NCBI RefSeq assembly: GCF_030410395.1
Contig: NZ_JAUHHF010000010.1
Span: 1-64,000, forward strand
Length of the DNA stretch: 64,000 nucleotides
Reading direction: 5' to 3'
Origin: Zwartia panacis
Lineage (GTDB): Bacteria; Pseudomonadota; Gammaproteobacteria; Burkholderiales; Burkholderiaceae_B
This document shows positions 1 through 9,146 of the stretch, piece after piece. The notes under the pieces are model-generated. The model had not been told where the DNA came from. It saw nothing but the letters and a program-made list of their open reading frames with translations, and did not search any database. The first letter of the stretch is position 1, and each line of letters starts with the position of its first letter. A program made the translations under genes and the position numbers.

Positions 1-125
1 TTCTCGGCGAATTCCATCAGGGTCAGCAGGCTTCGCGTCTGCACAAACAGACCGGATATAAGACTGCAACCACCTTAACTGTCGAAATCAAATATTTCTT
101 GCCAAACCGGGAGGCGTCCATATAA
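1..125 (+). CDS. 3' end of an unidentified gene, cut by the window edge
   Basis: The third forward frame is open from the window edge to a TAA at 123-125 and encodes about 40 residues ending in KYFLPNREASI. The next gene begins 6 bases later on the same strand, which is the spacing expected inside an operon, and the composition looks like coding sequence. I do not recognise the family from this short C-terminal piece. An open frame of 40 codons can occur by chance, so this is a moderate call resting mainly on its position. Confidence 0.45.
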   Translation, partial: LGEFHQGQQASRLHKQTGYKTATTLTVEIKYFLPNREASI

Positions 126-131
126 GAAACA

Positions 132-932
132 ATGAACCTGCCCAAGTATGAAATTTATGCGTTGCGCTATGCGACGATTCAGCAACGCATGCGCCGCGAA
201 AACTTCATCGCTCAGGATCCGCACGATGAGTCGATGCCGATGGATTATTTTGTCTGGCTGATCCGCGATGGGCAGCGCAATATTTTGGTGGATACGGGTT
301 TCAATGCGCGACAGGCCAAAGAGCGTGGTCGCACGCTCTTGCGTTGTCCCATTGGTGCTTTGTCGTTGTTGGGGCTGGCACCCACGGATATCGAAGACGT
401 CGTGCTGACGCACTTGCATTATGACCATGCGGGCAATATCGATTTGCTTCCGAACGCGCGTTTTCATGTGCAGGAAGACGAGTTGGACTATGCCTGCGGC
501 AAGCACATGTGTCATGGGTTGTTTCGCCATGCTTATGATGTAGAGGATGTGGTCAGTCTGGTGCGTCGCGTGTATGCCGAGCGTGTGCATTTTCATCAGG
601 GGCGGGTTGAGCTCGCACCGGGTATTGAGTTGATGAAAATCGGCGGACATACCAAAGGGCTGCAATCTTTACGCGTCCATACCGCCCGTGGCTGGGTCGT
701 GCTGGCTTCGGATGCCAGTCATTATTACGAAAACATGGAACGTCCCTCGCCCTTTCCGATCGTGTTTCATGTGGGTGACATGGTGGCTGGATATGCGACG
801 CTGCGCGCGGCGGCCGCCTCGCCCGAACACATCATTCCGGGACATGATCCCCTGGTACGTGCGCGTTACCCGTTCCATGGTGATCCGGCCAACGATATTG
901 TGGCGTTACATTTTCCACCACTAAAGGCTTAG
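132..932 (+). CDS. Metallo-beta-lactamase-fold hydrolase (N-acyl-homoserine-lactonase-like)
   Basis: The 266-residue protein has the metal-binding signature of the metallo-beta-lactamase fold: LTHLHYDHAGN (HxHxDH) in the first half, a later His in IGGHTKG, an Asp in LASDASHYY, and a final His in IPGHDPL. These are the ligands of a dinuclear metal site. The order and spacing resemble the AHL-lactonase/AttM branch, whose known members open lactone rings, but the branch also contains unrelated hydrolases, so the substrate is not predicted. No signal peptide is visible, so it should be cytoplasmic. The ATG lies 6 bases after the stop of the preceding partial gene, suggesting co-transcription; only a weak purine-rich stretch (AAGAAAC) precedes it. 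The gene ends 62 bases before the ahcY riboswitch. Confidence 0.82.
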   Translation: MNLPKYEIYALRYATIQQRMRRENFIAQDPHDESMPMDYFVWLIRDGQRNILVDTGFNARQAKERGRTLLRCPIGALSLLGLAPTDIEDVVLTHLHYDHAGNIDLLPNARFHVQEDELDYACGKHMCHGLFRHAYDVEDVVSLVRRVYAERVHFHQGRVELAPGIELMKIGGHTKGLQSLRVHTARGWVVLASDASHYYENMERPSPFPIVFHVGDMVAGYATLRAAAASPEHIIPGHDPLVRARYPFHGDPANDIVALHFPPLKA

Positions 933-958
933 CTTTTTCAGGGTTGCCGGGTTAACCC

Positions 959-987
959 TGTCCATGTGTCGGAAAACGGGCTACAAT
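959..987 (+). promoter_or_regulatory. Candidate promoter of the ahcY riboswitch transcript
   Basis: TACAAT at 982-987 is a good -10 element, and TGTCCA at 959-964 is a weak -35 at 17-base spacing. The predicted start of transcription (about 994) coincides with the first base of the riboswitch P1 stem, which supports the assignment. A 7-bp inverted repeat (939-945 with 954-960) overlaps the -35. Confidence 0.5.
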
Positions 988-994
988 GGCTGTG

Positions 995-1086
995 CTTTTG
1001 AGGAGCGTTGCGACGGGATCACCCGCCAGGCTCAAAAGCTTCTACGTTACCGTCGGCCATTTGTCGACCTTAACGGCGCTCACCCA
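995..1086 (+). ncRNA. S-adenosylhomocysteine (SAH) riboswitch aptamer upstream of ahcY
   Basis: The region carries the conserved core of the SAH riboswitch: GAGGAGCGTTGC, then CCAGGCTC, then AACGGCGCTCACC. P1 is a perfect 8-bp stem (995-1002 with 1031-1038). The H-type pseudoknot is visible as GAGCG (1003-1007) pairing with CGCTC (1077-1081). A small P4-like hairpin (GTCG 1052-1055 with CGAC 1065-1068) lies between. In characterised examples SAH binding raises expression of the gene that removes SAH, and here the next gene is ahcY. The family identification is firm; the direction of control is taken from the family. Confidence 0.9.
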
Positions 1087-1139
1087 ATCCTGCCCGGCAG
1101 CGATTGCGGTGGTGCTCAATACACAGCCGTTCAATTGTT

Positions 1140-1160
1140 GCTCCGCGGGCTTACCGGAGC
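1140..1160 (+). promoter_or_regulatory. Hairpin occluding the ahcY ribosome binding site (expression platform)
   Basis: GCTCCG (1140-1145) pairs perfectly with CGGAGC (1155-1160). The second strand contains the GGAG Shine-Dalgarno element of ahcY, about 10 bases before its ATG. The anti-SD strand GCTCC is also complementary to GGAGC at 1002-1006 in the aptamer, and GCCGTT (1126-1131) is complementary to AACGGC (1072-1077). Alternative pairings between aptamer and platform are therefore possible. Control at translation initiation is inferred; no terminator is seen. Confidence 0.6.
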
Positions 1161-1169
1161 CTAAACACT

Positions 1170-2585
1170 ATGAACGCAATCAAAGAGAAATTCACGGATT
1201 ACATCGTCGCCGATATCGGACTTGCCGATTTTGGTCGTCGGGAAATCGCCATTGCTGAAACAGAAATGCCCGGCCTGATGGCCACACGCGAAGAGTTCGC
1301 GAAAACCAAACCTCTGAAAGGCGCCCGTATCACAGGCAGCCTGCATATGACGATCCAGACAGCTGTGCTGATCGAAACACTGCAGGCACTTGGTGCCGAA
1401 GTGCGTTGGGCGTCGTGCAACATTTTCTCGACCCAGGATCATGCCGCTGCCGCGATCGCAGCAATGGGCACACCTGTTTTTGCCAAGAAAGGCGAAACAC
1501 TGGTTGAGTACTGGGACTACACGCACAAGATTTTTGAATGGCCAGGCGACAAGCAGGCCAACATGATTCTGGACGATGGTGGCGATGCAACGCTGTTGCT
1601 GCACCTCGGCACCAAAGCCGAGACAGACCTTTCGGTGTTGAATAGCCCGAGCTCCGAAGAAGAAGTCGTATTGTTTGCCGCGATCAAAGCGCAACTCAAA
1701 AAAGATCCAAAGTGGTACTCCACACGTCTGGCCCAGATCAAGGGCGTGACCGAGGAAACCACCACAGGCGTGCTGCGTCTGTATCAGATGTCGAAGAAAG
1801 GCGAACTGGCTTTCGCGGCCATCAACGTGAATGACTCCGTCACCAAGTCCAAGTTTGACAACTTGTATGGCTGCCGTGAGTCGCTGGTTGACGCCATCAA
1901 GCGCGCGACCGATGTCATGATCGCTGGCAAGATCGCTGTGGTTGCAGGTTACGGCGATGTGGGCAAGGGTTCTGCCCAGGCGCTCGCAGCCCTGCGCGCC
2001 CAGGTCTGGGTCACCGAGATCGATCCTATCTGCGCACTGCAGGCATCGATGGAAGGCTTCAAAGTGGTCACCATGGAAGAAGCGGCTGACAAGGCAGATA
2101 TTTTTGTCACAGCCACCGGTAACTACAACGTCATCACGCGCGCCCACATGGATCGCATGAAGGATCAGGCCATTGTTTGTAATATCGGCCACTTCGACAA
2201 CGAAATCGATGTCGTCGGGATCGAAGATTTGCAGTGGGAAGAAATCAAGCCACAAGTCGACCACGTGATTTTCCCTGACGGTAAGCGCATCATCTTGCTG
2301 GCAAAGGGTCGTCTCGTGAACCTCGGCTGCGGTACGGGTCACCCCTCGTTTGTGATGTCGTCATCGTTCACGAACCAGACGATTGCCCAGATCGAATTGT
2401 TCTCGCGCAATGATCAGTACAAGGCTGGCCAGGTCTATGTATTGCCCAAGCATCTGGACGAAAAAGTCGCCCGTTTGCATCTCAAGAAAATTGGTGCGAA
2501 CTTGACGACGTTGACCCCTCAGCAAGCGGCTTACATCAGCGTCAAGCAAGAAGGTCCTTTCAAGTCCGATCACTACCGTTATTGA
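1170..2585 (+). CDS. ahcY: Adenosylhomocysteinase (S-adenosyl-L-homocysteine hydrolase)
   Basis: This 471-residue enzyme reversibly hydrolyses S-adenosylhomocysteine to adenosine and homocysteine, relieving product inhibition of methyltransferases and feeding the methionine cycle. The Rossmann motif [15 protein letters not shown] starts near residue 257, [16 protein letters not shown] marks the N-terminal substrate domain, and the C-terminus KSDHYRY is the NAD-contacting tail typical of the family. The ATG at 1170 is chosen over an upstream in-frame start (1104), which would lie inside the riboswitch leader; [20 protein letters not shown] matches the usual family N-terminus. It is preceded by an SAH riboswitch and followed by a holin-fold gene and metF, whose product makes the 5-methyl-THF needed to re-methylate homocysteine. 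Confidence 0.97.
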   Translation: MNAIKEKFTDYIVADIGLADFGRREIAIAETEMPGLMATREEFAKTKPLKGARITGSLHMTIQTAVLIETLQALGAEVRWASCNIFSTQDHAAAAIAAMGTPVFAKKGETLVEYWDYTHKIFEWPGDKQANMILDDGGDATLLLHLGTKAETDLSVLNSPSSEEEVVLFAAIKAQLKKDPKWYSTRLAQIKGVTEETTTGVLRLYQMSKKGELAFAAINVNDSVTKSKFDNLYGCRESLVDAIKRATDVMIAGKIAVVAGYGDVGKGSAQALAALRAQVWVTEIDPICALQASMEGFKVVTMEEAADKADIFVTATGNYNVITRAHMDRMKDQAIVCNIGHFDNEIDVVGIEDLQWEEIKPQVDHVIFPDGKRIILLAKGRLVNLGCGTGHPSFVMSSSFTNQTIAQIELFSRNDQYKAGQVYVLPKHLDEKVARLHLKKIGANLTTLTPQQAAYISVKQEGPFKSDHYRY

Positions 2586-2612
2586 TCGGTTTGAGTGGAA
2601 AGACAGAGTCGT

Positions 2613-2633
2613 CTAGCCGGATGTTCCGGCTAG
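2613..2633 (+). other. Strong hairpin in the ahcY 3' region
   Basis: CTAGCCGGA (2613-2621) and TCCGGCTAG (2625-2633) form a perfect 9-bp stem with a 3-base loop between ahcY and the holin-fold gene. No T-run follows, so it is not a classical intrinsic terminator. It could stabilise the ahcY 3' end or separate expression of the two genes. Confidence 0.55.
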
Positions 2634-2664
2634 CGGCTCAAAGCAGTGCTCACCGGAGATTGTC

Positions 2665-3003
2665 ATGGCTTTATTGTTGGTCTGGATATTAAATGCGGTG
2701 ACACTGCTGATCGTCGCTTACGTGTTGCCCGGCATCGTGGTGTCCAGTTTCTGGTCTGCCATGCTCGCGGCTGTTGTGCTTGGTTTGATCAATATGCTGG
2801 TCAAACCAATTCTCATATTATTGACCTTGCCCATCACGATCGTGACGCTGGGTCTGTTTTTACTCGTGATCAATGCGCTGATGTTCTGGCTCGCCGGCTC
2901 GATTCTGAAAGGTTTTCAGGTCAACGGTTTCTGGTGGGCGGTGGGTGGTGCGCTGCTCTACAGCGTGATCTCCGGGTTTTTGACAAGTCTGATTAATCAA
3001 TGA
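2665..3003 (+). CDS. Small four-helix membrane protein, phage_holin_4_2 (YvlD) family
   Basis: The 112-residue protein consists almost entirely of four hydrophobic segments (about residues 3-24, 27-47, 52-75 and 85-108) with short polar turns. The family hallmark INMLVKPILILLTLPITIVT is present. Pfam calls these proteins holin-like, but they are ordinary chromosomal inner-membrane proteins of unknown function and do not indicate a prophage. Its stop codon overlaps the metF start (ATGA), so translation of the two is probably coupled. That places an uncharacterised membrane protein between two methyl-cycle enzymes. Confidence 0.85.
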   Translation: MALLLVWILNAVTLLIVAYVLPGIVVSSFWSAMLAAVVLGLINMLVKPILILLTLPITIVTLGLFLLVINALMFWLAGSILKGFQVNGFWWAVGGALLYSVISGFLTSLINQ

Positions 3004-3845
3004 CCTCACAAGTAACGCCGGCTTTCAGCCTCGAATTTTTCCCTCCCCGCGACGCTGCCGCCCAGCAGCGACTCGTTGATGGCGCTAAACAAATGTTGGT
3101 GATCGAGCCTCATTACGTCAGCGTGACGTTTGGCGCGGGTGGTTCGACCCGAGACGGTACGCTTGATACCGTTCGCACGATGCGCGGGCTCGGCTGCGAT
3201 GCTGCTCCGCATCTGTCGTGTATTGGTTCGTCACGCGACGATCTCAAGGCCTTGTTGCAGCGCTATCGTGACGAAGGCGTGCGTCGCATCGTTGCATTGC
3301 GCGGCGATATGCCTTCGGGAATGGGGGCGAGTGCGGCCGGTGCCTTGCATCATGCAAGCGATTTGGTCGAATTCATCCGTCAGGAAACTGGCGACTGGTT
3401 TCATATCGAGGTTGCCGCCTATCCCGAGATGCATCCCCAGGCCTCAGGACCTGAAAAAGATCTCGCGCATTTTGTTCACAAAGTCCGTGCGGGCGCCAAT
3501 AGTGCGATCACCCAGTATTTTTTCAATGCCGACGCGTATTTCGATTTTGTCGATCGTGTTCAAGCCAAAGGCGTCAATATCCCGATCGTGCCGGGCATTA
3601 TGCCCATCACCAACTACACACAGTTGATGCGGTTTTCGGAAATGTGCGGCGCCGAGGTGCCGCGCTGGATCCGTTTGCGTCTCGCCGAGATGGGTGATGA
3701 CAAGGAGTCGATCCGTGCGTTTGGCGCTGACGTTGTGACCAGTCTGTGCGAAACGCTTTTGGACAATGGCGTGCCCGGTTTGCACTTTTACACACTCAAT
3801 AATGCCGAAGCCACGCTGTCGATCTGGCGTGGACTGGGCCGTTAA
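3000..3845 (+). CDS. metF: Methylenetetrahydrofolate reductase
   Basis: MetF reduces 5,10-methylene-THF to 5-methyl-THF with FAD and NADH, supplying the methyl group for methionine synthesis. The 281-residue length fits the bacterial single-domain enzyme. Signature segments include FSLEFFPPRD at the N-terminus (catalytic Glu in the first strand), VSVTFGAGGSTRDGT, IVALRGDMP, AAYPEMHPQ, and ITQYFFNADAYFDFV. The ATG overlaps the stop of the upstream membrane-protein gene by 4 bases. Together with ahcY this forms a homocysteine-handling operon. Its stop lies just before a 15-bp tandem repeat separating it from a convergent gene. Confidence 0.96.
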   Translation: MTSQVTPAFSLEFFPPRDAAAQQRLVDGAKQMLVIEPHYVSVTFGAGGSTRDGTLDTVRTMRGLGCDAAPHLSCIGSSRDDLKALLQRYRDEGVRRIVALRGDMPSGMGASAAGALHHASDLVEFIRQETGDWFHIEVAAYPEMHPQASGPEKDLAHFVHKVRAGANSAITQYFFNADAYFDFVDRVQAKGVNIPIVPGIMPITNYTQLMRFSEMCGAEVPRWIRLRLAEMGDDKESIRAFGADVVTSLCETLLDNGVPGLHFYTLNNAEATLSIWRGLGR

Positions 3846-3854
3846 ATCGGGCTG

Positions 3855-3889
3855 AGTTGCTTCGCGCTAAGTTGCTTCGCGCTAAGTTG
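3855..3889. repeat. 15-bp tandem repeat at the metF / cyclo-ligase convergent junction
   Basis: AGTTGCTTCGCGCTA occurs at 3855-3869 and exactly again at 3870-3884, followed by a partial third copy (AGTTGC). The units lie between the metF stop (3843-3845) and the stop of the opposing gene (3892-3894). Each unit junction contains TAA. It is one of several stop-proximal duplications in the window. Confidence 0.85.
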
Positions 3890-3891
3890 CA

Positions 3892-4512
3892 TCAGGCGGG
3901 TGGCATGTCTGGCGTCCAGCCTGAGGGCGTCAGCACGGCGTCGAGTGGATAGTCGTGTGCCTCGGGTTCGTAACCCTCTTCTTTGTGGATCATCCCCTGA
4001 TCCCAGGCGATGCCAATCGTCGTGAAGGGCTGACCGGTCTGGCTAAGCTGAGCGAGCGTGCGATCGTAATATCCGCCACCGTAGCCGATGCGCGCGGCTT
4101 GCTCGGTAAATCCCAGCGTCGGCACCAGCAGTATCGTGGGCTGCAACACCTCACCCCGAACAGGTTCCATGACGCCAAAGTTTCCAGGAATGAGAGGATC
4201 ATCCGGGCGCCAGACATGAAATTCGAGCGGGTGGTCTTTTTTGATCATCAGAGGCAAGGCGACGACGGTGCCTTGCGAATGGAGATGACGGAGCAAGGGC
4301 CGCAAATCCGGCTCGTCTGCTAACGGCCAAAAACCCGCAACTATTTCCGGTTCTGAATGTCCGATCAAAGGGCGGGCCAAAAGCCTTGCCTCAAACCATT
4401 CTTGCAGTTTGGCGCAAAGCTGGACGCTCAGTTGTTGGCGTTCGGCAACAGGAATGGTCTGTCGTATGCTGCGAAGCCGCATACGGAGCAGGTCTGCGCT
4501 ATTCTTTAACAT
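3892..4512 (-). CDS. 5-formyltetrahydrofolate cyclo-ligase
   Basis: The enzyme uses ATP to convert 5-formyl-THF into 5,10-methenyl-THF, returning the storage folate to the one-carbon pool. Family features are VALPLMIKKDHPLEFHVW, GVMEPV, and the nucleotide-binding segment LLVPTLGFTEQAARIGYGGG followed by YYDRTL. The ATG at 4512 gives 206 residues starting MLKNSADLLRMRLRSIRQ, which fits the family. A longer frame runs to 4587 but overlaps the divergent slt start and has no ribosome binding site. It converges with metF, so two folate enzymes sit back to back. Confidence 0.9.
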   Translation of the reverse strand: MLKNSADLLRMRLRSIRQTIPVAERQQLSVQLCAKLQEWFEARLLARPLIGHSEPEIVAGFWPLADEPDLRPLLRHLHSQGTVVALPLMIKKDHPLEFHVWRPDDPLIPGNFGVMEPVRGEVLQPTILLVPTLGFTEQAARIGYGGGYYDRTLAQLSQTGQPFTTIGIAWDQGMIHKEEGYEPEAHDYPLDAVLTPSGWTPDMPPA

Positions 4513-4581
4513 ATACCGTGGCAGTGAGTCGCAAATCGTTGCGAATGTTGAATGGTTGAGCAAGTCGTCTAAAGGCATTGT

Positions 4582-6729
4582 ATGCACACAAGCGCAAAGT
4601 ATCAGAATATCCGGGTTCAGGTTCGCGTCTTGGTGGCCGCACTGGCCTGTAGTGGCACAGTGACGATGTCCCTACCTGCGCACGCGCAGGCGCAGCCTGC
4701 GGCTGAGCAATATGTACTGAAGGCCGACGGCAGCATGGCGCCTGTTGGTGCTACTGCTCAGACTCCATCTTTGTCGACATCCGCACTCAAACCAAATAGC
4801 TCCGCGCCTGCGACCGCTAGTGCCGCGCCCACTGTTAAAGAAACCATCGCTGCCCCGGATGCGACAGCTGCGGCTCAAGCCGTCGCGGCCGCCCGTCAGG
4901 CTCTCAACAGTAAACAATATGGTCAGCTTGCCAGTTATGTGCCGCAAGCGCGTGGCGATGTCTTGGCGACCTATCCCGAATATTGGTATCTGCGCACCCA
5001 GTTGGGCCTGTACCGCACGCCCAATGTCGCGCAAAGTCTTGAACAGTTTCTCGAAAAAAATAATGGTTCTTATCTCGCGGACCGTTTGCGCGGGGAGTGG
5101 GTGTTGACCGCTGCGCGCAGTGGAGATTTTGTCACCGTGCGAAATCTCGGGCAGGTGCTGAACCCGAGCAATCAAGTCTTGTGCGCGCAACTTGAAGCCA
5201 GACACATGGGCGGTCAGCGTGCAACAGCTGCCGAAGCGATGAAGATTTTTGTCCCGTTCGGGGCCTGTTGGAAGCTGTTCGATCAGTTGGTCGCTGATCG
5301 TGTCTTGACGAATGCGGAGCTGATTCCTTATTTGCATGAGGCGATTGAAAATAACAAATTACCGGATGCGCGTCGGTTTGCGGCGTATGTCTTTGATACC
5401 AAAGAATTGACGGCCTATGACGCGATGATCAAGGCTCCGGCGGCCTGGTTAGCGACACAAACCGCGCTGGGTTCGGTCGAGCGCAATGAGATCATTGCGA
5501 TTGGTCTTGCGCGCGTGGCGCGTACGGATTTGGCAGCGGCCGATTCGTTGATGAACAGACAGTGGAAGAATTTGCTGCCCAAGAAGTACTCGCAATGGGT
5601 CTATGGCCAGATGGCATTGGTCGCAAGCATGAACCTCGATCCACGCGCGTATCAGTGGTATCGCGAGTCGGGCACGGTACGTTTGTCTGATAACAACGAG
5701 GCCTGGCGCGTTCGGATTGCGTTGCGTCAACCCAAAATCGACTGGAAGTGGGTCATGCAAGGGATCGATACGATGCGCGAGCCGCAGCGCAGCGATCCGA
5801 CCTGGGTGTATTGGAAAGCCCGTGGTTTGGCTGCGACGGGTAAAAAAGCCGATGCCGAAAAAGCCTATGCCTCGATTGCGGCGGACTATAGTTTTTATGG
5901 TCAGCTCGCAGCCGAAGAGTTGGGCCGCACGATCACCGCGCCGAAACGACCTGATCCGGTGACTGAGCAAGAGTTGGCGCAGGCGCGTGCCAATCCTGGT
6001 TTGCAACGCGCGGTCACTTTATTCAAGCGAGGCTGGCGTCCGGAGGCGGTCCCCGAGTGGAATTTTGCGATTCGCGGGATGACGGATCGTCAGTTGCTGG
6101 CGGCGTCTGAGCTCGCGCGTCGCGAGAGTATTTACGACCGTGTGGTGGTGACTTCGGGTCGCACCAAGAGCGAGGTGGATTTTACGCAGCGTTTTGTCGC
6201 GCCTTTTGAGGGACGTGTCAGCGCGCAGGCGCGTGAAGTCAATGTCGAACCAGCGTGGGTGTATGGGCTGATCCGTCAAGAGTCTCTGTTCATCATGGAT
6301 GCGCGTTCACATGTGGGCGCTTCGGGCTTGATGCAATTGATGCCGGCGACGGCTAAATGGATGGCCAAGAAAATCGGTTTGACGGATTTCACACCCAGCA
6401 GCGTGAATGATTTCGATACCAACACCAAGCTGGGAACGAGTTATCTGAGTATGGTGCAAGCCGATCTGGGTGGCTCGCAGGTGCTCGCCAGCGCGGGCTA
6501 TAACGCGGGTCCGGGACGTCCCATGCTGTGGCGTTCCAAACTCGACGCGCCTGTCGAAGGTGCGATTTTCGCTGAAACGATTCCGTTCAATGAAACGCGT
6601 GATTACGTCAAAAAAGTGATGTCCAATGCGACATACTATGCTGCGGTCTTTACGGGCAACCCTCAGTCGCTCAAACAGCGTCTGGGTCAAATCGAGCCTC
6701 GACCCTACGGTCGTTCGCCTCTGCCGTGA
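4582..6729 (+). CDS. slt: Soluble lytic murein transglycosylase (Slt70-type)
   Basis: This periplasmic enzyme cleaves the MurNAc-GlcNAc bond of peptidoglycan to give 1,6-anhydro-MurNAc ends. The 715-residue protein has a basic start, a hydrophobic segment near residues 14-32 and a cleavage-like ALPAHAQA-type site (SLPAHAQA). A long alpha-helical superhelix of tetratricopeptide-like repeats follows, then a C-terminal SLT domain. The catalytic Glu is E567 in GLIRQESLF, followed by [13 protein letters not shown] and [10 protein letters not shown], the classic SLT motifs. AAAGG about 10 bases upstream can serve as ribosome binding site. Its stop overlaps the GTG start of cca (GTGA). Confidence 0.93.
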   Translation: MHTSAKYQNIRVQVRVLVAALACSGTVTMSLPAHAQAQPAAEQYVLKADGSMAPVGATAQTPSLSTSALKPNSSAPATASAAPTVKETIAAPDATAAAQAVAAARQALNSKQYGQLASYVPQARGDVLATYPEYWYLRTQLGLYRTPNVAQSLEQFLEKNNGSYLADRLRGEWVLTAARSGDFVTVRNLGQVLNPSNQVLCAQLEARHMGGQRATAAEAMKIFVPFGACWKLFDQLVADRVLTNAELIPYLHEAIENNKLPDARRFAAYVFDTKELTAYDAMIKAPAAWLATQTALGSVERNEIIAIGLARVARTDLAAADSLMNRQWKNLLPKKYSQWVYGQMALVASMNLDPRAYQWYRESGTVRLSDNNEAWRVRIALRQPKIDWKWVMQGIDTMREPQRSDPTWVYWKARGLAATGKKADAEKAYASIAADYSFYGQLAAEELGRTITAPKRPDPVTEQELAQARANPGLQRAVTLFKRGWRPEAVPEWNFAIRGMTDRQLLAASELARRESIYDRVVVTSGRTKSEVDFTQRFVAPFEGRVSAQAREVNVEPAWVYGLIRQESLFIMDARSHVGASGLMQLMPATAKWMAKKIGLTDFTPSSVNDFDTNTKLGTSYLSMVQADLGGSQVLASAGYNAGPGRPMLWRSKLDAPVEGAIFAETIPFNETRDYVKKVMSNATYYAAVFTGNPQSLKQRLGQIEPRPYGRSPLP

Positions 6730-7841
6730 CAAAGGATGCGGATGCCGCCTTGCGTGGTTTGCAGGTCTACATCGTGGGTGGAGCTGTACGCGATGCGTTG
6801 TTAGGTCGTCCGGCGGGTGACCGTGACTGGGTGGTGGTGGGCGCGACGCCCGAGGAAATGCTCTCGCGAGGATTTATTCCTGTGGGTGGCGACTTTCCTG
6901 TTTTTTTACATCCTCAATCCAAAGAAGAATATGCCCTGGCACGCACCGAACGAAAATCGGGCCGTGGATACAAAGGTTTTACCTTTTACACAGGCGCGGA
7001 TGTCACGCTTGAAGAGGATTTAAAACGTCGGGATTTGACGATCAACGCGATGGCGCAGACCATGACGGGCGAGCTTGTCGATCCTCTCAATGGTGTGGCG
7101 GACTTGCAATCACACTTGTTTCGTCACGTGGGTCCCGCGTTCGAGGAAGATCCCGTTCGGATTTTGCGACTGGCGCGTTTTGCCGCGCGGTTTACTGATT
7201 TTTCAGTCGCGCCTGAAACCTTGGCACTCTGTCGCCGGATGGTCGCGACGGGCGAAGTCGATGCGCTGGTGCCCGAGCGTGTCTGGCAGGAATTGTCGCG
7301 CGGCTTGATGAGTGAAAAACCGTCGCGCATGCTGGCTGTTTTAGTGGATACGGGGGCGAGTGTGCGCATCATGCCCGAGTGGCACTACAGTGCGCGGGTC
7401 GCGCAGCTTATCGATGCGGCAGCCGCCGCGACGGTGTCCTTGCCGTTGAGTGCGCGTTATGCGTTGCTTTGTCTGGATACAGACGCGCGTGCCGAACTGG
7501 CCAAGCGTTTACGTGTTCCGACCGAGTGTATCGATCTGGCGCGTTTGTTGCCTCTTGTTTTGGTCAGTGTGCAACAGCCAGCCGCGTCCAATGCCGCGGG
7601 GCACAATACTGCTGAACACGTGATGTCGTTGTTAGAAACGTGTGATGCAATCAGGAAACCCGAGCGCTTCGGTGTGTTGCTCGAAACGGCCAAGCTGGTG
7701 CAAAACGTGGATGTCGTCTGGTGGCGCAAGCGGCTGGATGCTGTATTAGCCGTTGATGCGGGTGCTGCGGCAAGAACGGCCTCTGAGCCCGCGCAAATCA
7801 AACAAGCGGTACGTGCCGCGCGATTAGCTGCGTTGAATTAA
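6726..7841 (+). CDS. cca: CCA tRNA nucleotidyltransferase, short form without HD motif
   Basis: Cca adds and repairs the CCA end of tRNAs. The N-terminal nucleotidyltransferase domain is clear: [20 protein letters not shown] contains the GGxVRD motif and the DxD metal pair. [49 protein letters not shown] and the following helix are class II Cca motifs. At 371 residues it is shorter than the roughly 410-residue gammaproteobacterial enzyme, and I see no HD metal motif in the C-terminal part. It should therefore lack the phosphohydrolase activity of E. coli Cca. It starts with GTG, translationally coupled to slt. Confidence 0.93.
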   Translation: MTKDADAALRGLQVYIVGGAVRDALLGRPAGDRDWVVVGATPEEMLSRGFIPVGGDFPVFLHPQSKEEYALARTERKSGRGYKGFTFYTGADVTLEEDLKRRDLTINAMAQTMTGELVDPLNGVADLQSHLFRHVGPAFEEDPVRILRLARFAARFTDFSVAPETLALCRRMVATGEVDALVPERVWQELSRGLMSEKPSRMLAVLVDTGASVRIMPEWHYSARVAQLIDAAAAATVSLPLSARYALLCLDTDARAELAKRLRVPTECIDLARLLPLVLVSVQQPAASNAAGHNTAEHVMSLLETCDAIRKPERFGVLLETAKLVQNVDVVWWRKRLDAVLAVDAGAAARTASEPAQIKQAVRAARLAALN

Positions 7842-7878
7842 CTGCTTTGAATTAACTGCTTTGAATTAATTGCTTTGA
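7833..7878. repeat. 14-bp tandem repeat across the cca stop and the convergent methyltransferase stop
   Basis: TTGAATTAACTGCT is repeated at 7833-7846 and 7847-7860, then with one change at 7861-7874, and starts a fourth time at 7875. The first copy holds the cca TAA (7839-7841) and the third holds the stop of the opposite-strand gene (TTA at 7866-7868). The low-GC units contrast with the flanking genes and look like replication-slippage duplications. Confidence 0.9.
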
Positions 7879-9146
7879 ACGAGTTGTCCTGAGCGATCGC
7901 TTTGGGTAAAGCCGCTCAGTGGTGCTTGAACGCCACGACCGAGTGCGATCACTTTAAAAAGCTCACCCATTTCCGCCTCAGAAATCAGTTTTTGAACAGC
8001 GGCATAGGTACGTGCGCGAGCTTTTGGATCAGGGTGCTCGATCTGTTGCTGGGCATAGGCCTCAAGGACTTGGGGCAAGCCTGCATTCAATAAAAAACGT
8101 GCTTGCGAGGTGTAACCCAGCACGCTTAAGCCGCTGTCTTGCGCGGCCTCGGCAATGGCAGTGAAGTCCACGTGTGCGGTGATGTCCTGGAGACCCGGTG
8201 CGAGAAAAACATCGTCGTGCGTGCGATGCTGGATATGACACATCAAGGTGCCACGTTGACGCTGAGGATGGTAGTACTCATGACGCGGAAAACCGTAATC
8301 GATCAACAAGGCCGCGCCGCGAGTCAACCAGTGGCCAAGATCACGGATCCAGGCTTCTGCTTGCAGATTGATTTCAGAGGTGTAGCCGGGCAAGGCAGGC
8401 ATACGTGCCTGGACCGTGGCGGCGAGTTGCGGCGCGGCGGGTCTGTCTTGAAAGGCGAATCCTGGGAAAAAGCCTTCAGAGTCGGCATCTGTTGTCTGGT
8501 TTGTTGTCTGATTGGGTGCTTGATCGGGTGCCTGAACCGGTGCGAGCGACACGACACCGCGCTCCAGCACTTCGCCTTGTTCAGACCAGACAAAGAGCTC
8601 GACTGGCATGGCATCGAGTAGTTCATTGCCAATCACACAGCCGCTAAAACTTGTAGGAAGTGTCTCGAGCCAAGTCACCCGCTCGCCCCAGGCAGCCAGT
8701 CGTTGTTGCTGGCGTTGTCTAAGATCGGCGGACACTTCGAGGATGTTGTAGCGGACATGGAGTCCCATCTCGTTCAGTGCGCTCAGGATATCGTGCGCAA
8801 GCGCGCCGCTGCCCGCACCGAACTCCAGCACATCAAGCGTGTCCGTTTGATGCAGTATCTCCGCGACTTGTCGCGCGAGAGTTTGTCCGAACAAGGGGGT
8901 GAGCTGGGGCGCCGTGACAAAGTCACCACTCAGTGCAGTGGCGTGATGGCTTGGCGTTTCAGCCAGTTTGGTGTTGCCTGCCGCGTAGTAGCCGAGTCCG
9001 GGGGCGTACAGGACATGATGCATCCAGACGCTAAAGGGTAGCCAACCACCAGCCTGCTGGATTTGTTGATGCAAAAAAGCGCGGACGCGCTGACTATGAG
9101 CCAGTGCGTCCGCGCTGATGGGGATCGCTTGATTAGCGGCGACCAC
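7866..9146 (-). CDS. SAM-dependent methyltransferase, MidA/NDUFAF7 family (COG1565)
   Basis: The protein has the family N-terminus (GGWLPFSVWMHHVLYAPGLG) and the SAM-binding motif VLEFGAGSGALAHDIL, followed by GNELLDAMPVELF and DYGFPRHEYYHP. The mitochondrial relative NDUFAF7 methylates an arginine of complex I during assembly; bacterial substrates are unknown. No ATG precedes the domain. GTG at 9146 (426 residues) is preferred, giving a 14-base overlap with the end of rhlE; GTG at 9164 is an alternative. The open frame continues upstream to 9713, but only as the antisense of the repetitive rhlE tail, so that extension is rejected. Overlap suggests co-transcription with rhlE. Confidence 0.85.
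   Translation of the reverse strand: MVAANQAIPISADALAHSQRVRAFLHQQIQQAGGWLPFSVWMHHVLYAPGLGYYAAGNTKLAETPSHHATALSGDFVTAPQLTPLFGQTLARQVAEILHQTDTLDVLEFGAGSGALAHDILSALNEMGLHVRYNILEVSADLRQRQQQRLAAWGERVTWLETLPTSFSGCVIGNELLDAMPVELFVWSEQGEVLERGVVSLAPVQAPDQAPNQTTNQTTDADSEGFFPGFAFQDRPAAPQLAATVQARMPALPGYTSEINLQAEAWIRDLGHWLTRGAALLIDYGFPRHEYYHPQRQRGTLMCHIQHRTHDDVFLAPGLQDITAHVDFTAIAEAAQDSGLSVLGYTSQARFLLNAGLPQVLEAYAQQQIEHPDPKARARTYAAVQKLISEAEMGELFKVIALGRGVQAPLSGFTQSDRSGQLVQSN

Noticed and set aside
939-960. Inverted repeat after the metallo-hydrolase gene as a terminator
   Set aside because: The 7-bp stem has no following T-run on either strand and overlaps the candidate ahcY -35 region.
1161-2342. Long open frame (393 codons) antisense to ahcY
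   Set aside because: ahcY is unambiguous on the other strand; the antisense product has no recognisable domain and is a codon-bias shadow.
2665-3003. Holin-like gene as evidence of a prophage
   Set aside because: The family is chromosomal and widespread, and no other phage gene is nearby.
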